Of a DNA stretch of 7,884 nucleotides, positions 6,318 through 7,884 are shown piece by piece. Under the pieces are notes generated by a model that worked only from the letters and a program-made list of their open reading frames with translations, had not been told where the DNA came from and did not search any database. This DNA comes from CAZJQD01 sp964548165 [NCBI: uncultured bacterium] (GTDB taxonomy: Bacteria; UBA8481), in assembly GCA_964548165.1 (NCBI GenBank), contig CAZJQD010000050.1, positions 1 to 7,884 of the forward strand. Direction: 5' to 3'. Position numbers and translations under genes: made by a program. Position 1 is the first letter of the stretch. Each line of letters begins with the position of its first letter.

Positions 6318-6383
6318 ATGACCACGATCAAGGACGCTCAGGAGGCGGGGACGATGACAGCGGCGCGGACCGGGAGCCTGTAG
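6318..6383 (+). CDS. Minicistron before the ATP-grasp gene (21 codons, or 9 from an inner ATG)
   Basis: ATG at 6318 opens a frame of 21 codons, ending with TAG at 6381-6383, 2 nt before the ATP-grasp ATG; its residues include [11 protein letters not shown]. An inner in-frame ATG at 6354 gives a 9-residue peptide, MTAARTGSL, and is preceded by a consensus AGGAGG (6340-6345) at 8-nt spacing, the best Shine-Dalgarno in this region. It could be a leader peptide that couples translation into the ATP-grasp gene. Alternatively, 6354 may be the original start of the larger protein, separated from it by a small frameshift. The peptide has no recognisable motif, and whether it is made cannot be told from sequence. 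Confidence 0.35.
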   Translation: MTTIKDAQEAGTMTAARTGSL

Positions 6384-6385
6384 CC

Positions 6386-7837
6386 ATGCGGTTCGAGGGC
6401 TACGATCCCGGAACGTTCTACGACGAGCTCTTCGCCGGCCCCGGGCGTCCGCGCCCGGAAGCGGCCGAGTTCGTGCGCCGCCTCGATGCGCTTCCGCCCG
6501 GCGATCTCGAGCGCCGTCAGCGGGCCGTGGAAGCCGCCTTGCTCCGGTCCGGGATCACGTTCACCGTCTACGGCGACACGGCGGGGACAGAACGCATCTT
6601 TCCCTTCGACATCGTGCCGCGTTTCCTCGACGGCAGGGAGTGGGATCGCGTCGCCGACGGACTGCGCCAGCGCGTTCTCGCCCTCAACGCCTTCATCGCC
6701 GATGTCTACGGAGACCAGCGCATCTTCCGCGACGGCGCGGTTCCCGCGGAACTGATCGGCGCGGGCTCCACGTACCGGCCGCAGATGGCGGGCTTCAAGC
6801 CCCCCCGCGGCATCTGGTGCCACATCACCGGGACGGATCTCGTCCGCGACAGCGACGGCACGATCTACGTCCTCGAGGACAACCTCCGGTGCCCGTCCGG
6901 CGTCTCCTACATGCTCGCGAATCGCCGGAACATGAAGCACACCTTCCCCCAGCTCTTCCAGGCCTACCGCGTCCGCGCCGTCGACGACTACCCGGATCGG
7001 CTCCTCCAGATGCTCCACCACCTCGCGCCGGACAACGTCCCCGACCCCTCGGTGGTGGTCCTGACGCCCGGGCCGTACAACTCGGCCTACTTCGAGCACG
7101 CCTTTCTCGCTCAGCAGATGGGCGTCGAGCTCGTGCAGAACAGCGACCTCGTCGTCTCCGACGGGCGCGTGCGGATGCGAACGACGCGCGGGCTCGAGCG
7201 CGTCGACGTCATCTACCGCCGCATAGACGACGACTTCCTCGATCCCCTGGCCTTCCGCGCCGACTCGGCGCTCGGCGTGCCGGGGCTGATGGAGGTCTAC
7301 CGCGCGGGCCGCGTGGCGCTGGCGAACGCGCCCGGGACCGGGGTCGCCGACGACAAGGTCATCTACGCCTACGTGCCGAAAATGATCCGCTACTACCTGG
7401 GCGAGGAACCGATCGTGGCGAACGTGCCCACCTACGTCTGCCTCGACGAGAAGGATCGCCAGTACGTGCTCGAGCACCTCGAGACGCTCGTCGTGAAGCC
7501 CGCGCATGAATCGGGCGGCTACGGCATGCTGATGGGCCCGGCTTCCACGGCCGCTCAGCGCGCGGAGTTCGCCGCGCTCATCCGGAAGAGTCCCCGCAAC
7601 TACGTCGCTCAGCCCGTCCTCTCGCTCTCGGTCGTCCCCACGCTCTGCGGCGAGAACTTCGCCGGCCGGCACGTCGACCTGCGGCCGTACGTCCTCTACG
7701 GCTCCGACATCTACGTGACCCCCGGCGGGCTCACCCGCGTGGCCCTGCGTCCCGGCTCCCTCATCGTCAACTCCTCGCAGGGAGGCGGGAGCAAGGACAC
7801 CTGGGTCGTCGACCGCCCGGAGAACGGCGCATGCTGA
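6386..7837 (+). CDS. Circularly permuted type 2 ATP-grasp protein (DUF404/DUF407, COG2308)
   Basis: A 483-residue soluble enzyme of the circularly permuted ATP-grasp family, predicted from family analyses to form peptide-like amide bonds in an ATP-dependent way; its substrate is unknown. The start at 6386 gives the family N-terminus [21 protein letters not shown] lies about 9 nt upstream. The longer frame from 6272 adds 38 low-complexity residues without homology signs. Visible in order: [11 protein letters not shown] (about 68-78), [15 protein letters not shown] (162-176), [16 protein letters not shown] (226-241), [11 protein letters not shown] (277-287), [12 protein letters not shown] with K371, DLRPYVLYG (431-439) and [12 protein letters not shown] (462-473). 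All the conserved acidic, Lys and Gly positions I know in the family look intact, so it is probably active. In other bacteria this gene opens an operon with an alpha-E (DUF403) protein, a transglutaminase-like protein and sometimes a proteasome-like peptidase. The next start codon overlaps its end by 7 nt, fitting that layout. Confidence 0.92.
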   Translation: MRFEGYDPGTFYDELFAGPGRPRPEAAEFVRRLDALPPGDLERRQRAVEAALLRSGITFTVYGDTAGTERIFPFDIVPRFLDGREWDRVADGLRQRVLALNAFIADVYGDQRIFRDGAVPAELIGAGSTYRPQMAGFKPPRGIWCHITGTDLVRDSDGTIYVLEDNLRCPSGVSYMLANRRNMKHTFPQLFQAYRVRAVDDYPDRLLQMLHHLAPDNVPDPSVVVLTPGPYNSAYFEHAFLAQQMGVELVQNSDLVVSDGRVRMRTTRGLERVDVIYRRIDDDFLDPLAFRADSALGVPGLMEVYRAGRVALANAPGTGVADDKVIYAYVPKMIRYYLGEEPIVANVPTYVCLDEKDRQYVLEHLETLVVKPAHESGGYGMLMGPASTAAQRAEFAALIRKSPRNYVAQPVLSLSVVPTLCGENFAGRHVDLRPYVLYGSDIYVTPGGLTRVALRPGSLIVNSSQGGGSKDTWVVDRPENGAC

Positions 7838-7884
7838 GCCGCGTGGCTGTTGCCACGTCCGCGCTTGTGGGCGGTGCGTCATGC
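7831..7884 (+). CDS. Start of next operon gene, possibly an alpha-E (DUF403) protein (3' truncated)
   Basis: ATG at 7831 lies inside the ATP-grasp stop region (ATGCTGA, 7-nt overlap) and has GGAG (7819-7822) 8 nt upstream, good evidence for a translationally coupled start. The frame is open to the window end, giving [18 protein letters not shown]. The first six residues, MLSRVA, match the usual beginning of alpha-E proteins, which typically follow the ATP-grasp gene. The remaining residues do not match the expected DSLYWM-type continuation. It is either a divergent family member, another protein, or sequence disturbed at the window edge. Confidence 0.45.
   Translation, partial: MLSRVAVATSALVGGASC

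Noticed and set aside
6338-7882. 514-codon open frame on the minus strand opposite the ATP-grasp gene.
   Set aside because: It is an antisense frame kept open by high GC; it has no recognisable motif, and the plus strand carries a fully conserved enzyme.

Overview
This is a GC-rich bacterial window of about two thirds G+C, with compact genes on both strands. Its content is a retraction-type pilus ATPase, an OmpA-like cell-envelope protein with Ig-like domains, a large hybrid histidine kinase and a circularly permuted ATP-grasp protein. This points to a free-living, twitching Gram-negative lineage such as Acidobacteriota or a myxobacteria-like group. The taxon is an inference from gene style, not from a marker gene.

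Layout. 1-735 (+) is the C-terminal two thirds of a PilT-type ATPase, cut by the window edge in its Walker A motif. 770-1297 (+) follows at a short distance and encodes a 175-residue protein of unknown function that looks like two tandem copies of one small beta-rich unit. Its last 13 codons lie in an 8-bp-periodic repeat whose inverted partner ends 8 bp short of the next gene. 1423-2508 (-) is phosphoserine aminotransferase (serC), with a strong ribosome binding site. 2664-3716 (-) is a secreted protein with two Ig-like domains and a C-terminal peptidoglycan-binding OmpA domain. Divergent from it, 3905-6187 (+) encodes a membrane HAMP-PAS-PAS-HisKA-HATPase-REC hybrid kinase. 6386-7837 (+) is a circularly permuted ATP-grasp protein, preceded by a minicistron and overlapped by 7 nt by the start of a further gene at the right edge.

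How the genes relate. They look like several independent units rather than one pathway: a pilus motility pair, a serine biosynthesis gene, an envelope protein, a sensory kinase, and the first gene of an ATP-grasp operon that usually continues with an alpha-E protein and a transglutaminase-like protease. I see no CRISPR array, tRNA, rRNA, transposase or phage gene.

I do not see an obvious new multi-gene system. The points most worth a second look are: (i) the kinase's ATP-binding domain has lost its N-box asparagines and most G-box glycines while the phospho-accepting His and the receiver remain intact; (ii) the divergent kinase and OmpA genes both appear to be transcribed almost from their start codons; (iii) the periodic inverted repeat between the convergent genes supplies a protein tail; (iv) a consensus Shine-Dalgarno serves a 9-codon minicistron directly before the ATP-grasp start.
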